This document shows, in pieces, positions 24,194 through 32,637 of a DNA stretch of 64,000 nucleotides. Within the stretch, counting starts at the first letter, position 1. The number at the start of each line of letters is the position of its first letter. This stretch comes from Solwaraspora sp. WMMD406 (GTDB lineage Bacteria; Actinomycetota; Actinomycetes; Mycobacteriales; Micromonosporaceae). The stretch is taken from contig NZ_JARUBF010000001.1 of NCBI RefSeq assembly GCF_029626025.1, positions 2,666,001-2,730,000 on the forward strand, written 5' to 3'. A program made the position numbers and the translations under genes. The notes beneath the pieces were generated by a model. That model saw only the letters and a list, made by a program, of their open reading frames with translations, was not told the DNA's origin and searched no databases.

Positions 24194-25369
24194 GTGTCCG
24201 TGACGCAGGCCGTACCCGCTCTCCGGCCGCTGCCGCTCGGTCCGCACCAGGTGTGGCCGCCGGTGGTGCTGGCGCCGATGGCGGGGATCACCAACATTGC
24301 CTTCCGCCGGCTCTGCCGTGAACAGGGTGGCGGGCTGTACGTCTGCGAGATGATCACGACCCGGGCGCTGGTCGAACGGAACCCCAAGACGCTGCGGATG
24401 GTCACCTTCGCCGCCGGCGAGCGGCCCCGGAGCCTGCAGCTCTACGGCGTCGATCCGGAGATCACCGCGGCGGCGGTACGGATCGTCGTCGACAACGACC
24501 TGGCCGACCACATCGATCTCAACTTCGGCTGTCCCGTACCCAAGGTGACCCGTAAGGGCGGTGGGGCGGCGCTGCCCTGGCGGCATCGGCTGTTCAGCCG
24601 GATCGTGCGGGCCGCCGTGCGGGCGGCCGCGCCGGCCGGGGTGCCGGTGACGGTCAAGATGCGCAAGGGCATCGACGACGACCACCTGACGTACGTGGCG
24701 GCGGGGCTCGCCGCCCAGGAAGCCGGGGTGGCCGCCGTCGCGCTGCACGGTCGGACCGCGGCGCAGCGCTACTCGGGTACGGCGGACTGGGACGCGATCG
24801 GCCGGCTCAAGCAGGCCCTGACCGTGCCGGTGTTGGGCAACGGCGACATCTGGGAGGCCGACGACGCGGTGCGGATGATCGCGCACACCGGTGTCGACGG
24901 CGTGGTGGTGGGCCGAGGCTGCCTGGGGCGGCCGTGGTTGTTCGCCGACCTGTCAGCGGCCCTCGCCGGCAGCTCACAGCGGGTGCTGCCGTCCCTGGAC
25001 GTGGTGGCCGCGACGATGTACCGGCACGCGCAGCTGCTGGTGGAGTGGTTTTCGGCCGGTCGCGTGGACCGGACGGCGGCCGAGCGGGACGGCTGCACCG
25101 ACTTCCGCAAGCACGTCGCCTGGTACCTCAAGGGTTTCCCGGTCGGTGGTGAACTCCGTCGGTCCCTGGCGATGGTCTCCACCCTGGCCGAGTTGGCGGC
25201 GCTGCTGGATCAACTCGATCAGCGTCAGCCGTTTCCGGTGCACACTCTCGGCCAGCCACGAGGTCGGACCACCGCCCCGGGCAAAGTGTTTCTGCCGGAC
25301 GGCTGGTTGGCCGACCGGGACGACGACTCAGTGCCGTACGAGGCGGAACTGTCCGATTCCGGCGGCTGA
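24194..25369 (+). CDS. dusB: tRNA-dihydrouridine synthase
   Basis: 391 residues of an FMN TIM-barrel: VVLAPMAGITNIAFRRLCREQGGGLYVCEM (FMN-binding start), DHIDLNFGCPVPKVTRKGGGAALPWR with the catalytic Cys in GCP, VTVKMRKG, ALHGRTAAQRYSGTADW, VLGNGDIW and VVVGRGCLGRPWLF, then a helical C-terminal RNA-binding part (CTDFRKHVAWYLKGFPVGGELR). It reduces specific uridines in tRNA D-loops using NADPH. GTG 24194 (VSVTQ) fits the usual family start; GTG 24188 or 24200 and an upstream GTG 24155 are in frame. Confidence 0.94.
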   Translation: MSVTQAVPALRPLPLGPHQVWPPVVLAPMAGITNIAFRRLCREQGGGLYVCEMITTRALVERNPKTLRMVTFAAGERPRSLQLYGVDPEITAAAVRIVVDNDLADHIDLNFGCPVPKVTRKGGGAALPWRHRLFSRIVRAAVRAAAPAGVPVTVKMRKGIDDDHLTYVAAGLAAQEAGVAAVALHGRTAAQRYSGTADWDAIGRLKQALTVPVLGNGDIWEADDAVRMIAHTGVDGVVVGRGCLGRPWLFADLSAALAGSSQRVLPSLDVVAATMYRHAQLLVEWFSAGRVDRTAAERDGCTDFRKHVAWYLKGFPVGGELRRSLAMVSTLAELAALLDQLDQRQPFPVHTLGQPRGRTTAPGKVFLPDGWLADRDDDSVPYEAELSDSGG

Positions 25370-25530
25370 TCCGGCGGTCGTCGGCACCGTGACCAAAGGC
25401 ACAGATCAATGTTCGCTTCTGCGCATGGAAGCGTTCCCAGAAACCACTTCGAACGTGTCGTGTTCGCGCGTTTGTGCGACTGGTCACCAGCCCCTGCCGA
25501 TATCCCGTACCGGTCGCTTAACCTGCGCGA

Positions 25531-25546
25531 ACCAATAGCCATTGGT
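25531..25546 (+). promoter_or_regulatory. Perfect 16-bp palindrome upstream of PPDK
   Basis: ACCAAT-AGCC-ATTGGT ends 39 bases before the PPDK start codon in a comparatively AT-rich stretch. The surrounding 25370-25585 interval has no gene. Candidate operator; no known regulator consensus recognised. Confidence 0.5.
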
Positions 25547-25585
25547 GAACCATCGTTCAGCGCGGAACGGCACATGGAGGCCACA

Positions 25586-28321
25586 ATGGCACCAGCAGAC
25601 CTGACGCACCCCGCCAACCGGATCGCACCAGATCATCCCAAGTACGTGTACGACTTCACCGAAGGCAACCGCCAGCTGCGGGACCTGCTCGGTGGCAAGG
25701 GAGCGAACCTGGCCGAGATGACCAACCTCGGCCTGCCAGTTCCTCCCGGCTTCACCATCACGACCGAGGCGTGCCGGGCCTACCTGGCCGAGGGCGCGCT
25801 ACCCGATGGACTGGCCGGGCAGATCGCGACCGCGCTGACCGACCTGGAGCGGCGCCGGGGCAAACGTCTCGGTGATCCGGCCGACCCGCTGCTGGTGTCG
25901 GTCCGCTCCGGCGCCGCGTTCTCCATGCCGGGCATGATGGAGACGGTCCTCAACGTCGGCCTCAACGACGCCGGGGTGCCGGGGTTGGCCGCGCGGTCCG
26001 GCGGCGACCACCGGTTCGCCTGGGATTCCTACCGGCGGTTGATCCAAATGTTCGGCAAGACGGTCTGCGGCGTACCGGGGGAGGAGTTCGAGCAGGCACT
26101 GGAGGCGGCCAAGCGGACCCGAGGGACCGACCTCGATCTCGAGCTCGACGCCGACGACCTGCGCGCGCTGGTGCGGACGTACCAGAAGATCTTCTTCGCG
26201 CATACCGGTCGGGACTTCCCGCAGGATCCCCGGGAGCAGCTCGACCTGGCGATCCGGGCGGTCTTCGATTCCTGGAACGCCGACCGGGCGATGATCTACC
26301 GGCGTCAGGAGCGTATCCCGGCTGATCTGGGCACCGCCGTCAACGTGGTGGCGATGGTCTTCGGCAACCTGGGTCCGGACTCCGGCACCGGGGTCGCCTT
26401 CACCCGTGACCCGGCCACCGGCGCTCAAGGCGTCTACGGCGACTACCTGGCCAACGCGCAGGGCGAGGACGTGGTGGCCGGGATCCGCAACACGTTGCCG
26501 CTGCAGCGACTGGAACGGATCGACAGGCGCTCCTACGACGAACTGTTGGCGATCATGGCCCGGCTGGAGAACCACTACCGGGACCTGTGTGACATCGAGT
26601 TCACCATCGAACGCGGCCGGCTGTGGATGCTGCAGACCCGGGTCGGCAAGCGGACCGCGGCGGCGGCGTTCGTCATCGCCTGCCAGCTCGTCGACGAGGG
26701 CATCATCGACCTGGACGAGGCGCTGCACCGAGTCACCGGCAGCCAGTTGGCGCAGCTGATGTTCCCCCGGTTCGACCTGTCCGGGTCGCCGCGGGCGATC
26801 GCGACCGGAGTGGGTGCCTCACCCGGAGCCGCCGTCGGGCAGGTCGTCTTCGACTCGGCGCGGGCGGTGGAACTGGCCGGTCAGGGCGAGTCAGTGATCT
26901 TGGTCCGCCGGGAGACCACCCCGGACGACCTGCCCGGCATGATCGCCGCGCGAGGCATCCTGACCAGTCGGGGCGGCAAGACCAGCCACGCCGCAGTGGT
27001 GGCCCGGGGGATGGGCAAGACGTGTCTGTGTGGGGCGGAAGCGCTCGACGTCGACCCGCGTGGCGGCCGGTTCATCGTCGGCGAGCATACCGTGTCCGAA
27101 GGTGACGTCGTCTCCATCGACGGCACCACCGGGCATCTCTACCTCGGCGCGGTGCCGGTCCGTCCGTCCGAGGTGGTGCGGTACTTCGAGGGCGAGGTCG
27201 ATCACGCGACCTCGTCCGATCCGCTGGTGCGCGCCGTACATCGGATCCTGTCGCACGCCGATGCCCGACGGCGGCTGGCGGTGCGGACCAACGCCGACAC
27301 CGGGGTGGACGCGGCCCGGGCCCGGCGCTTCGGCGCGGAGGGGATCGGGTTGTGCCGCACCGAACACATGTTCCTCGGCGATCGGCGGGAGCTGGTGGAA
27401 CGGCTGATCCTGGCCCACGACGAGACCGAACGCTCGGACGCGCTGGCCGACCTGCTGCCGCTGCAACGGGCCGACTTCGTGGAGCTGTTCCGGCAGATGG
27501 ACGGGCTGCCGGTCACCGTACGGTTGATCGATCCGCCGCTGCACGAGTTCCTGCCGTCGTTGGAGGAACTGGCGGTCACCGTCGCGCTGGCCCACGCCCG
27601 GGGTCAGCAGGCCGGGCGCGACGAAGCCCTGCTGGCGGCGGTACGCCGGATGCACGAGCACAACCCGATGCTGGGGCTGCGCGGCGTCCGGCTGGGCCTG
27701 GTGATCCCCGGCCTGTTCGCCATGCAGGTGCGGGCGATCGCCGAGGCCGCCGTGCAGTTGTCCGCCGCCGGGCTGCGGCCGCGTCCGGAGATCATGGTGC
27801 CGCTGGTCGGCGCGGTCCAAGAGCTCGAGACGGTACGGGCGGAAGCCGAACGGATCATCGCCGACGTGCGGGGCGACGCGCCCGTGGACATCCTGATCGG
27901 CACGATGATCGAGGTACCTCGGGCGGCGCTGACAGCGGGACAGCTCGCCGAGGCGGCGCAGTTCTTTTCGTTCGGCACCAACGATCTGACCCAGATGGGC
28001 TGGGGCTTCTCCCGTGACGACGTCGAGGGCGCGTTCTTCTGGCGCTACCTGGAACTCGGCATCTTCGGCATCTCCCCGTTCGAGTCAATCGATCGCGACG
28101 GGGTCGGCCGGCTGGTCCAGATCGCGGTGCGAGAAGGTCGGGCCGCGCGTCCGGATCTCAAGATCGGTGTGTGCGGTGAGCACGGCGGTGATCCCGATTC
28201 GGTGCACTTCTTCCACCAGTCCGGCCTGGACTACGTGTCGTGTTCGCCGTTCCGAGTGCCGATCGCCCGGCTCGAAGCCGGTCGCGCGACGGTCGAGTCG
28301 GCTGGTTCGGACAGCCGCTGA
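25586..28321 (+). CDS. ppdK: Pyruvate, phosphate dikinase
   Basis: 911 residues. Order: ATP-grasp domain (VYDFTEGNRQLRDLLGGKGANLAEM.NLGLPVPPGFTIT..), the phosphohistidine swivel domain with GGKTSHAAVVARGMGK (catalytic His in TSHAA), and the PEP/pyruvate TIM barrel with EGIGLCRTEHMF, FGTNDLTQMGWGFSRDD and VCGEHGGDP (catalytic Cys). It interconverts pyruvate + ATP + Pi and PEP + AMP + PPi, giving gluconeogenic or PPi-linked glycolytic flexibility. ATG 25586 is six bases after GGAGG; ATG 25574 and upstream frame are less likely. No regulatory protein (PDRP) gene is adjacent. Confidence 0.96.
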   Translation: MAPADLTHPANRIAPDHPKYVYDFTEGNRQLRDLLGGKGANLAEMTNLGLPVPPGFTITTEACRAYLAEGALPDGLAGQIATALTDLERRRGKRLGDPADPLLVSVRSGAAFSMPGMMETVLNVGLNDAGVPGLAARSGGDHRFAWDSYRRLIQMFGKTVCGVPGEEFEQALEAAKRTRGTDLDLELDADDLRALVRTYQKIFFAHTGRDFPQDPREQLDLAIRAVFDSWNADRAMIYRRQERIPADLGTAVNVVAMVFGNLGPDSGTGVAFTRDPATGAQGVYGDYLANAQGEDVVAGIRNTLPLQRLERIDRRSYDELLAIMARLENHYRDLCDIEFTIERGRLWMLQTRVGKRTAAAAFVIACQLVDEGIIDLDEALHRVTGSQLAQLMFPRFDLSGSPRAIATGVGASPGAAVGQVVFDSARAVELAGQGESVILVRRETTPDDLPGMIAARGILTSRGGKTSHAAVVARGMGKTCLCGAEALDVDPRGGRFIVGEHTVSEGDVVSIDGTTGHLYLGAVPVRPSEVVRYFEGEVDHATSSDPLVRAVHRILSHADARRRLAVRTNADTGVDAARARRFGAEGIGLCRTEHMFLGDRRELVERLILAHDETERSDALADLLPLQRADFVELFRQMDGLPVTVRLIDPPLHEFLPSLEELAVTVALAHARGQQAGRDEALLAAVRRMHEHNPMLGLRGVRLGLVIPGLFAMQVRAIAEAAVQLSAAGLRPRPEIMVPLVGAVQELETVRAEAERIIADVRGDAPVDILIGTMIEVPRAALTAGQLAEAAQFFSFGTNDLTQMGWGFSRDDVEGAFFWRYLELGIFGISPFESIDRDGVGRLVQIAVREGRAARPDLKIGVCGEHGGDPDSVHFFHQSGLDYVSCSPFRVPIARLEAGRATVESAGSDSR

Positions 28322-28340
28322 TCCCTGCCGGAGTGGTGAG

Positions 28341-28380
28341 CGGCCGGTCGCCCCCTGGGGGCGGGAGGGGCGGCCGGCCG
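28341..28380. terminator. GC-rich palindromes between convergent ppdK and roadblock genes
   Basis: CGCCCCC-T-GGGGGCG (28349-28363) lies inside an outer pair CGGCCGG (28341) and CCGGCCG (28374-28380). It sits between convergent genes and could terminate both. No T-run follows. Confidence 0.5.
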
Positions 28381-28395
28381 CGGATCGGGGTCTGA

Positions 28396-28887
28396 TCAGA
28401 GGTGCCGGCGCGGGATCGCCGGGTTGTACGGCAGGGTGGCCATCGGGGTGCGGACCGCCAGCGGTGCCCGGTTGTCCAGGAAGCCGGGGGGCGAGCTGGG
28501 CACGTTCGTCGCCGGTGGGGTGGCCCGGAGCAGGTCGCTCAGTAGCCGGGCGACCCGTCGGGCCTCCATGTGGAGCAGCCCGAGGTTGGTCTCCGCGCCG
28601 GACAGGACGGTGAGCAGTGCGTGACTGCCTGCGGCGTAGATGGCCACGTAGCCACGAACACCTTGGATGACGGTCTCCTGAAGTTCGCCGTGACCGGCGG
28701 TGAGCGCGAACCGGCGGCCCAGCCCGAGGCTCGCCGCGGCCAGCGCGGCGATGCTGTCCGCGTCGGCCCCGGGCAGGTCGGCGGTGATCAGTAGCCCGTC
28801 CACGCCGGCCAGGGCCGAGCCGGTCACCTCGGGCATTCGGCGACGCAGGCCGTGTAGTTCGGCGATGATGGCGGTGTCAGTGTCCAC
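28396..28887 (-). CDS. Roadblock/LC7-domain protein
   Basis: 163 residues; residues 1-115 form a roadblock/LC7 fold: AIIAELHGLRRRMPEVTGSALAGVDGLLITADLPGADADSIAALAAASLGLG, then the ETVIQGVRGYVAIYAAG and LLTVLSGAETNLGLLHMEARRVARLLSDLL segments. Actinobacterial roadblock proteins regulate small Ras-like GTPases (conservon/MglB-type). No GTPase or histidine-kinase partner is next to it here, which is unusual. The tail of 45 residues is Pro-rich. GTG 28887 has GAAGGAG about 8-9 bases upstream. Confidence 0.85.
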   Translation of the reverse strand: MDTDTAIIAELHGLRRRMPEVTGSALAGVDGLLITADLPGADADSIAALAAASLGLGRRFALTAGHGELQETVIQGVRGYVAIYAAGSHALLTVLSGAETNLGLLHMEARRVARLLSDLLRATPPATNVPSSPPGFLDNRAPLAVRTPMATLPYNPAIPRRHL

Positions 28888-29360
28888 CGGCGGTCTCCTT
28901 CACTCGATCGTCCGGGCGGCCGGCCGCGATGTGGTCCCGAACGATCGGGTGCCGCCCGGTGGCGGCTCGGGATGCGATCGGGTGGGGTGTGGGCGACCGG
29001 ATGTCTGGCCATGGCTCGACGTCGATGCGTGCGTCGCGGCGGCGGGGCGCGGCGGCGAGGCGCGGATCGTCACTGTCGGGCCGGCGAAACGCTTGTGGTC
29101 TCGACCTGTCGATGCTCGACATGCAGAGCGGTCCATTCGTTTCGGTCGAGGCTGACAGTGACGTAGTGCTCCTGGCACGCTACCCGATGCGATTTGTCTG
29201 CGCAGGCCCGTAACCATCGGCAATCGGACAGCAACTGATAGCTGATCGGCTATTGCGAATCGTGCTCACCGTTGCTTGACGTGTTTGGACTGTCACCCCG
29301 AGGTCGGCCGCCGTGCCCCGTACGGTAGGTCTGAGCTCGTGTTTCGCAAGGAGCAGGGAG
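28888..29360. other. Intergenic region without a convincing gene
   Basis: 473 bases between two divergent genes. Short ORFs exist on both strands but are low-complexity and lack a plausible ribosome binding site or codon pattern. Near the right side an imperfectly AT-rich stretch holds the inverted repeat ATAGC-N6-GCTAT (29238-29253) and a TTGACG, which may belong to the promoter of the following VOC-domain gene. Confidence 0.6.
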
Positions 29361-29729
29361 GTGGCCCCGGTGGCCAGTCGGTGGGAGAACCTGGTGGTGG
29401 ACGCCCACGATCCGGCGCGACTCGCCCGTTGGTGGGCGGAGGTGCTCGATTATCAGATCGTGCACGAAGTCACCGACGAGGTGGAGATTCGGCGGTCTCC
29501 CGACGAGCTTCCCGGGCTGATCTTCGTGTCCGTACCGGAGACCAAGCAACTCAAGAACCGGCTGCACGTCGACCTGCGTCCGGTCGATCAGATGGCGGAA
29601 GTCGAGCGGCTGGTCGACATGGGTGCCCGGCGGGTCGACATCGACCAAGGTGAGGCTTCCTGGATGGTGCTGGCCGACCCGGAGGGCAACGAGTTCTGCG
29701 TGCTGAGCGGGACGGGGTTGGTCGGCTGA
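29361..29729 (+). CDS. VOC-family (glyoxalase-like) protein
   Basis: 122 residues: RWENLVVDAHDPARLARWWAEVLDYQI, then FVSVPETKQLKNRLHVDLRPVDQMAEVERLVDMGARRVDI and WMVLADPEGNEFCVL. This is a single VOC module pair of the glyoxalase/bleomycin-resistance superfamily (glyoxalase_6 type). Metal ligands of the superfamily are H/E/Q; H in LHVDL and E in GNEFCVL are present, the others uncertain, so it may be a binding protein or enzyme. GTG 29361 follows AAGGAG with 7-base spacing. Confidence 0.8.
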   Translation: MAPVASRWENLVVDAHDPARLARWWAEVLDYQIVHEVTDEVEIRRSPDELPGLIFVSVPETKQLKNRLHVDLRPVDQMAEVERLVDMGARRVDIDQGEASWMVLADPEGNEFCVLSGTGLVG

Positions 29730-29783
29730 GTCGGCCACGGTCGGGGTCGGTCGGCGTGGCCCGCCGCCGGTGGTGGTGGTGCG

Positions 29784-29829
29784 GATGGCGTACGCCGGGT
29801 ATCGGGTGATGGCGTACGCCGGGTATCGG
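29784..29829 (+). repeat. 22-bp direct repeat, two copies
   Basis: GATGGCGTACGCCGGGTATCGG occurs at 29784 and 29808, separated by GT, between the VOC gene and the convergent hypothetical gene, ending exactly at the latter's stop codon. Each copy contains GGCGTACGCC, a 10-base palindrome. Confidence 0.9.
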
Positions 29830-30342
29830 TCAGGCCGGGCAGTTCGGCCGCAGGGCCGAAGCGTGGCCAGGCGGGTCCGCGGTCGCCTGGGTCAGGCGCC
29901 GTACGGCTGAGCGGAGCAGCGATACGAAGGCGCGAGCCTCGGCCTCGGCGCCGAAGCCCAGCCAGCAGGATTCGGCCAGTCGGTGCGCGCTCCAGCGCGC
30001 GGTGACGAGAACTCCGATGTCGTCGCCGTGATCGCCGGTGTGTTCCGCCGGGGCGAGGGTGAGGTCGGCCAGTCGCGCGGAGCGGGCGTAGCCGCCGGGC
30101 CAGCCGTCTCCGGCGATGACCAGATGCCGTGCGAAGAGGATGTCGACCCGGTCGTGTCTGGCGGCGATCGCCCCGTCGGCCCAGGGGACCGGTCCGGACG
30201 ACCGGGTCAGGCAGCAGGCACTGGCGCCGGCCAACTCGCCCATGAGTTGGCCGGCGCAGTGCTCCTCGACGGCGTAGCGCATCGGCTCGGCTATCTCGGC
30301 GACGCCGACGAGCCGGCTGGTACGAGTCCACCCCTGGGTCAC
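29830..30342 (-). CDS. Hypothetical protein
   Basis: 170 residues from GTG 30342. There is no membrane helix. Segments such as MRYAVEEHCAGQLMGELAGASACCLTRSSGPVPW and HDRVDILFARHLVIAGDGWPGGYARSARLADLTLAP look like a small alpha/beta domain; the Cys pair ASACC could bind a cofactor or metal. The ending ADPPGHASALRPNCPA is low-complexity. AGGAGG abuts GTG 30342 with no spacing, which is odd; ATG 30282 is an alternative start. I do not recognise a family. It is divergent from dgt. Confidence 0.55.
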   Translation of the reverse strand: MTQGWTRTSRLVGVAEIAEPMRYAVEEHCAGQLMGELAGASACCLTRSSGPVPWADGAIAARHDRVDILFARHLVIAGDGWPGGYARSARLADLTLAPAEHTGDHGDDIGVLVTARWSAHRLAESCWLGFGAEAEARAFVSLLRSAVRRLTQATADPPGHASALRPNCPA

Positions 30343-30470
30343 CTCCTGATTGTGTGCCGTACGGATGACGGCCGAAGGGCTCCGGTCAGGATTGCGACAC
30401 AAACCGGTAATCTCACCGAAACATTCGGGCGTGGGGTCGATGCTCGTTCCGGTCCCGCCGGTGGTGGCGA

Positions 30471-30534
30471 CTCGTCGGGTGGCGTGCTCGTTGGATGGTG
30501 TGCTCGTCGGGTGGCGTGCTCGTCGGGTGGCGCG
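30471..30534. repeat. 16-bp tandem repeat in the dgt divergent promoter region (4 copies)
   Basis: Units of CTCGTCGGGTGGCGTG begin at 30471, 30487 (three mismatches), 30503 and 30519. They lie between the -10 element of dgt (30567) and the start of the divergent gene (30342). Copy-number change would alter promoter spacing without touching a coding frame. Confidence 0.93.
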
Positions 30535-30566
30535 GCCGGCCGGCGGACCGGCGGACCGGGTCGGGA

Positions 30567-30572
30567 TAGGCT
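30567..30572 (+). promoter_or_regulatory. -10 element giving a probable leaderless dgt transcript
   Basis: TAGGCT is seven bases before GTG 30580 and no ribosome binding site intervenes, so transcription should start at the start codon itself. Confidence 0.55.
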
Positions 30573-30579
30573 CTCCAGG

Positions 30580-31899
30580 GTGAACTCGACCACCGGTCGG
30601 TCGACGCCTGCTGCCGCCGATGTCGATCCGGACGCCGACACCCGACGCTGGGTGCCCGAGCCGTCCAAGGACACCGGTCACGGTCGAAGCCCGTACGAGC
30701 GGGACCGGGCGCGGGTGCTGCACTCCGCCGGATTTCGCCGGCTGGCCGCCAAGACCCAGGTGCACACCGCCGACATCGCCGCCGACGATGGCGCCGACCT
30801 GGTGCCACGGACCCGACTCACCCACTCCCTGGAGGTGGCGCAGATCGCCCGGGAGATGGGTGCCCGGCTCGGTTGCGACCCGGACGTGGTGGACGTCGCC
30901 GGGCTCGCGCACGACCTGGGACACCCGCCGTTCGGGCACAACGGCGAGCAGGCACTCGACGAGCTGATGGTCGACCACGGCGGATTCGAGGGCAACGCGC
31001 AGACGCTGCGGGTGCTCACCCGGCTGGAGGCCAAGGTGCTCGGTCCGGACGGCTCGTCGGCCGGGCTCAACCTGACCCGGGCCTCGCTCGACGCGGTCTG
31101 CAAGTATCCCTGGCGGCGTCGGCCGGGGCAGCGCAAGTTCGGGGTGTACGCCGACGACCTACCGGTCTTCACCTGGCTGCGGCAGGGCGCACCCGGCGAT
31201 GAGCGGCGCTGCCTGGAAGCGCAGGTCATGGACTGGGCGGACGATGTCGCCTATTCGGTGCACGATCTCGAAGACGGCATCCACGGCGGCTTCATCGATC
31301 TGAGCCGGCTTGGCGCCGACGCCGACGAGCAGGCCGCCCTCGCCGCCGACGTGGCCGAGGTCTACTCCACGGAGTCGGCCGACGAGCTGGCCGCCACGTT
31401 GGCGGAACTGCTGGCCCATCCGGCCCTGCGTCCGCTCGCCCGCTACGACGGCAGCCACCCGGCGCAGGCCGCGTTGAAGGGCACCACCAGTCGGTTGACC
31501 GGCGCGTTCGTCGCCGCGGCGGTGGCCGCGACCCGGGAGTGTTCGGCCGGTACGCCGGTCCGCCGGTACGCCGCCGACCTGGTGGTGCCTCGGGTGGTCC
31601 GCGCCAGGTGTGCGCTGCTGAAAGGGCTGGCGCTGCGCTACGTCATGCGCCGGCCCGGAGCGGCCGCCGGCTACCTGCGGCAACGGGAGGTTCTCGCCGA
31701 ACTGGTCGCTGCGTTGACGGTACGCGCGCCAGCGGGGCTCGACGCGGTCTTCGCGCCCTTGTGGTCGGCGGCACCGGACGACAGCGCCCGCGCCCGGGTG
31801 ATCATCGATCAGGTGGCGTCGTTGACCGACCCGGCGGCGGTGTCCTGGCATCGCCGCCTCACCGCGTCACCGCGTCGGGCGTACCCGACCTTGCGCTGA
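30580..31899 (+). CDS. dgt: Deoxyguanosinetriphosphate triphosphohydrolase-like protein
   Basis: 439 residues of an HD-domain dNTPase: SPYERDRARVLHSAGFRRLAAKTQV, TRLTHSLEVAQIAREMG (His), DVAGLAHDLGHPPFGHNGE (HD pair), and VMDWADDVAYSVHDLEDG (distal Asp). It hydrolyses dNTPs to deoxynucleosides and triphosphate, and sits next to dnaG as in many actinobacteria. GTG 30580 is supported by the TAGGCT element (30567) that makes a leaderless start likely, and by family conservation from about residue 25 on; the frame continues upstream through repeats without conservation. Confidence 0.93.
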   Translation: MNSTTGRSTPAAADVDPDADTRRWVPEPSKDTGHGRSPYERDRARVLHSAGFRRLAAKTQVHTADIAADDGADLVPRTRLTHSLEVAQIAREMGARLGCDPDVVDVAGLAHDLGHPPFGHNGEQALDELMVDHGGFEGNAQTLRVLTRLEAKVLGPDGSSAGLNLTRASLDAVCKYPWRRRPGQRKFGVYADDLPVFTWLRQGAPGDERRCLEAQVMDWADDVAYSVHDLEDGIHGGFIDLSRLGADADEQAALAADVAEVYSTESADELAATLAELLAHPALRPLARYDGSHPAQAALKGTTSRLTGAFVAAAVAATRECSAGTPVRRYAADLVVPRVVRARCALLKGLALRYVMRRPGAAAGYLRQREVLAELVAALTVRAPAGLDAVFAPLWSAAPDDSARARVIIDQVASLTDPAAVSWHRRLTASPRRAYPTLR

Positions 31900-31954
31900 C
31901 CGGGTCCGACGCCGCGGGGATCGCGGTCGCGTCCGGAGGGTAGCGCCTCACCGC

Positions 31955-32251
31955 TCAGCCGCTGGTCGGCTGCTGCACCGCCACCAGGTCGGCGGCGAGT
32001 AGGGCGGACCACCAGCTTTCGACGTTGGACAGCGACCCGGAGATGATGCGTGGCTGCTCGCCCTCGGTGAGCAGAGTGAGGGCTGACCCGTCCGGCCAGG
32101 CGAGGACCCAGCCGGCGATGTCCGGCAGATCCTCCTCGGTGGCGAACTCGGCGTCGTGCGTGCGGTAGAGCGCGCACAGGCGGGGAGCACCGTCGAGCGC
32201 GATCACGTCCAGGTGATCGGTGGCGCTGGTCTCGGGCAGCAGCTGGGGCAT
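31955..32251 (-). CDS. Small hypothetical protein
   Basis: 98 residues from ATG 32251, which has a textbook AGGAGG 8 bases upstream. Sequence such as LDVIALDGAPRLCALYRTHDAEFATEEDLPDIAGWVLAWPDGSALTLLTEGEQPRIISGS.. is compact and hydrophilic with an acidic centre; the ending SWWSALLAADLVAVQQ is amphipathic. It looks like a small soluble single-domain protein, perhaps immunity- or anti-factor-like, but I recognise no family. The frame extends upstream without a site. Confidence 0.65.
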   Translation of the reverse strand: MPQLLPETSATDHLDVIALDGAPRLCALYRTHDAEFATEEDLPDIAGWVLAWPDGSALTLLTEGEQPRIISGSLSNVESWWSALLAADLVAVQQPTSG

Positions 32252-32637
32252 GGGGTGCCTCCTCCTTCGAACGTCGAGCTGAATGACCGGCAATGTAGAC
32301 AAGACACAGTGATTCGTGAAGAAAGAGAAACAAGCCAGCGAACGGTTCACTAGGTGCGACACAGACAGTATTGCTGTGGTTACAGGGAAGGACAAGGTCT
32401 GTTCTGCGGCGAGGCGTGGAAAGTGCGTATTGACAGCCGCCGCCCTGGTCGTCGCCGGTCTGGGGCCTCGCTGGCGCCGCCGCGCCTCCTCGACGGCGGT
32501 CACGGCGCGTCCTCGCGGCCGTCACAACGCGTCCCGGTGGTGGTCGCGACGAGCCCGGGAGCGGGTCTTCGCCACCCCCGCCCGTCATGATCGCCGAGGC
32601 AGGGCAGGATGTACGCGAGAGGGGGTGTCGCCACGGC
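32252..32637. other. AT-richer divergent promoter region between hypothetical gene and dnaG
   Basis: 386 bases without a convincing gene. From about 32281 to 32440 base composition is visibly less GC-rich than the surroundings (for example the GAAGAAAGAGAAACAAG stretch). The minus-strand sequence contains TACATT, a possible -10 box for the small gene ending at 31955. A TTGACA near 32427 on the plus strand may serve dnaG. Confidence 0.55.

Noticed and set aside
25461-25485. LexA (SOS) box before PPDK
   Set aside because: TCGAAC is followed by GTTCG only after seven bases, not the four expected; no other support.
28900-29223. Small ORFs in the 28.9-29.3 kb gap
   Set aside because: No ribosome binding site, no conserved-looking sequence and overlapping frames on both strands.
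30471-30534. CRISPR array
   Set aside because: Units are contiguous without unique spacers and no cas genes are present; it is a simple tandem repeat.
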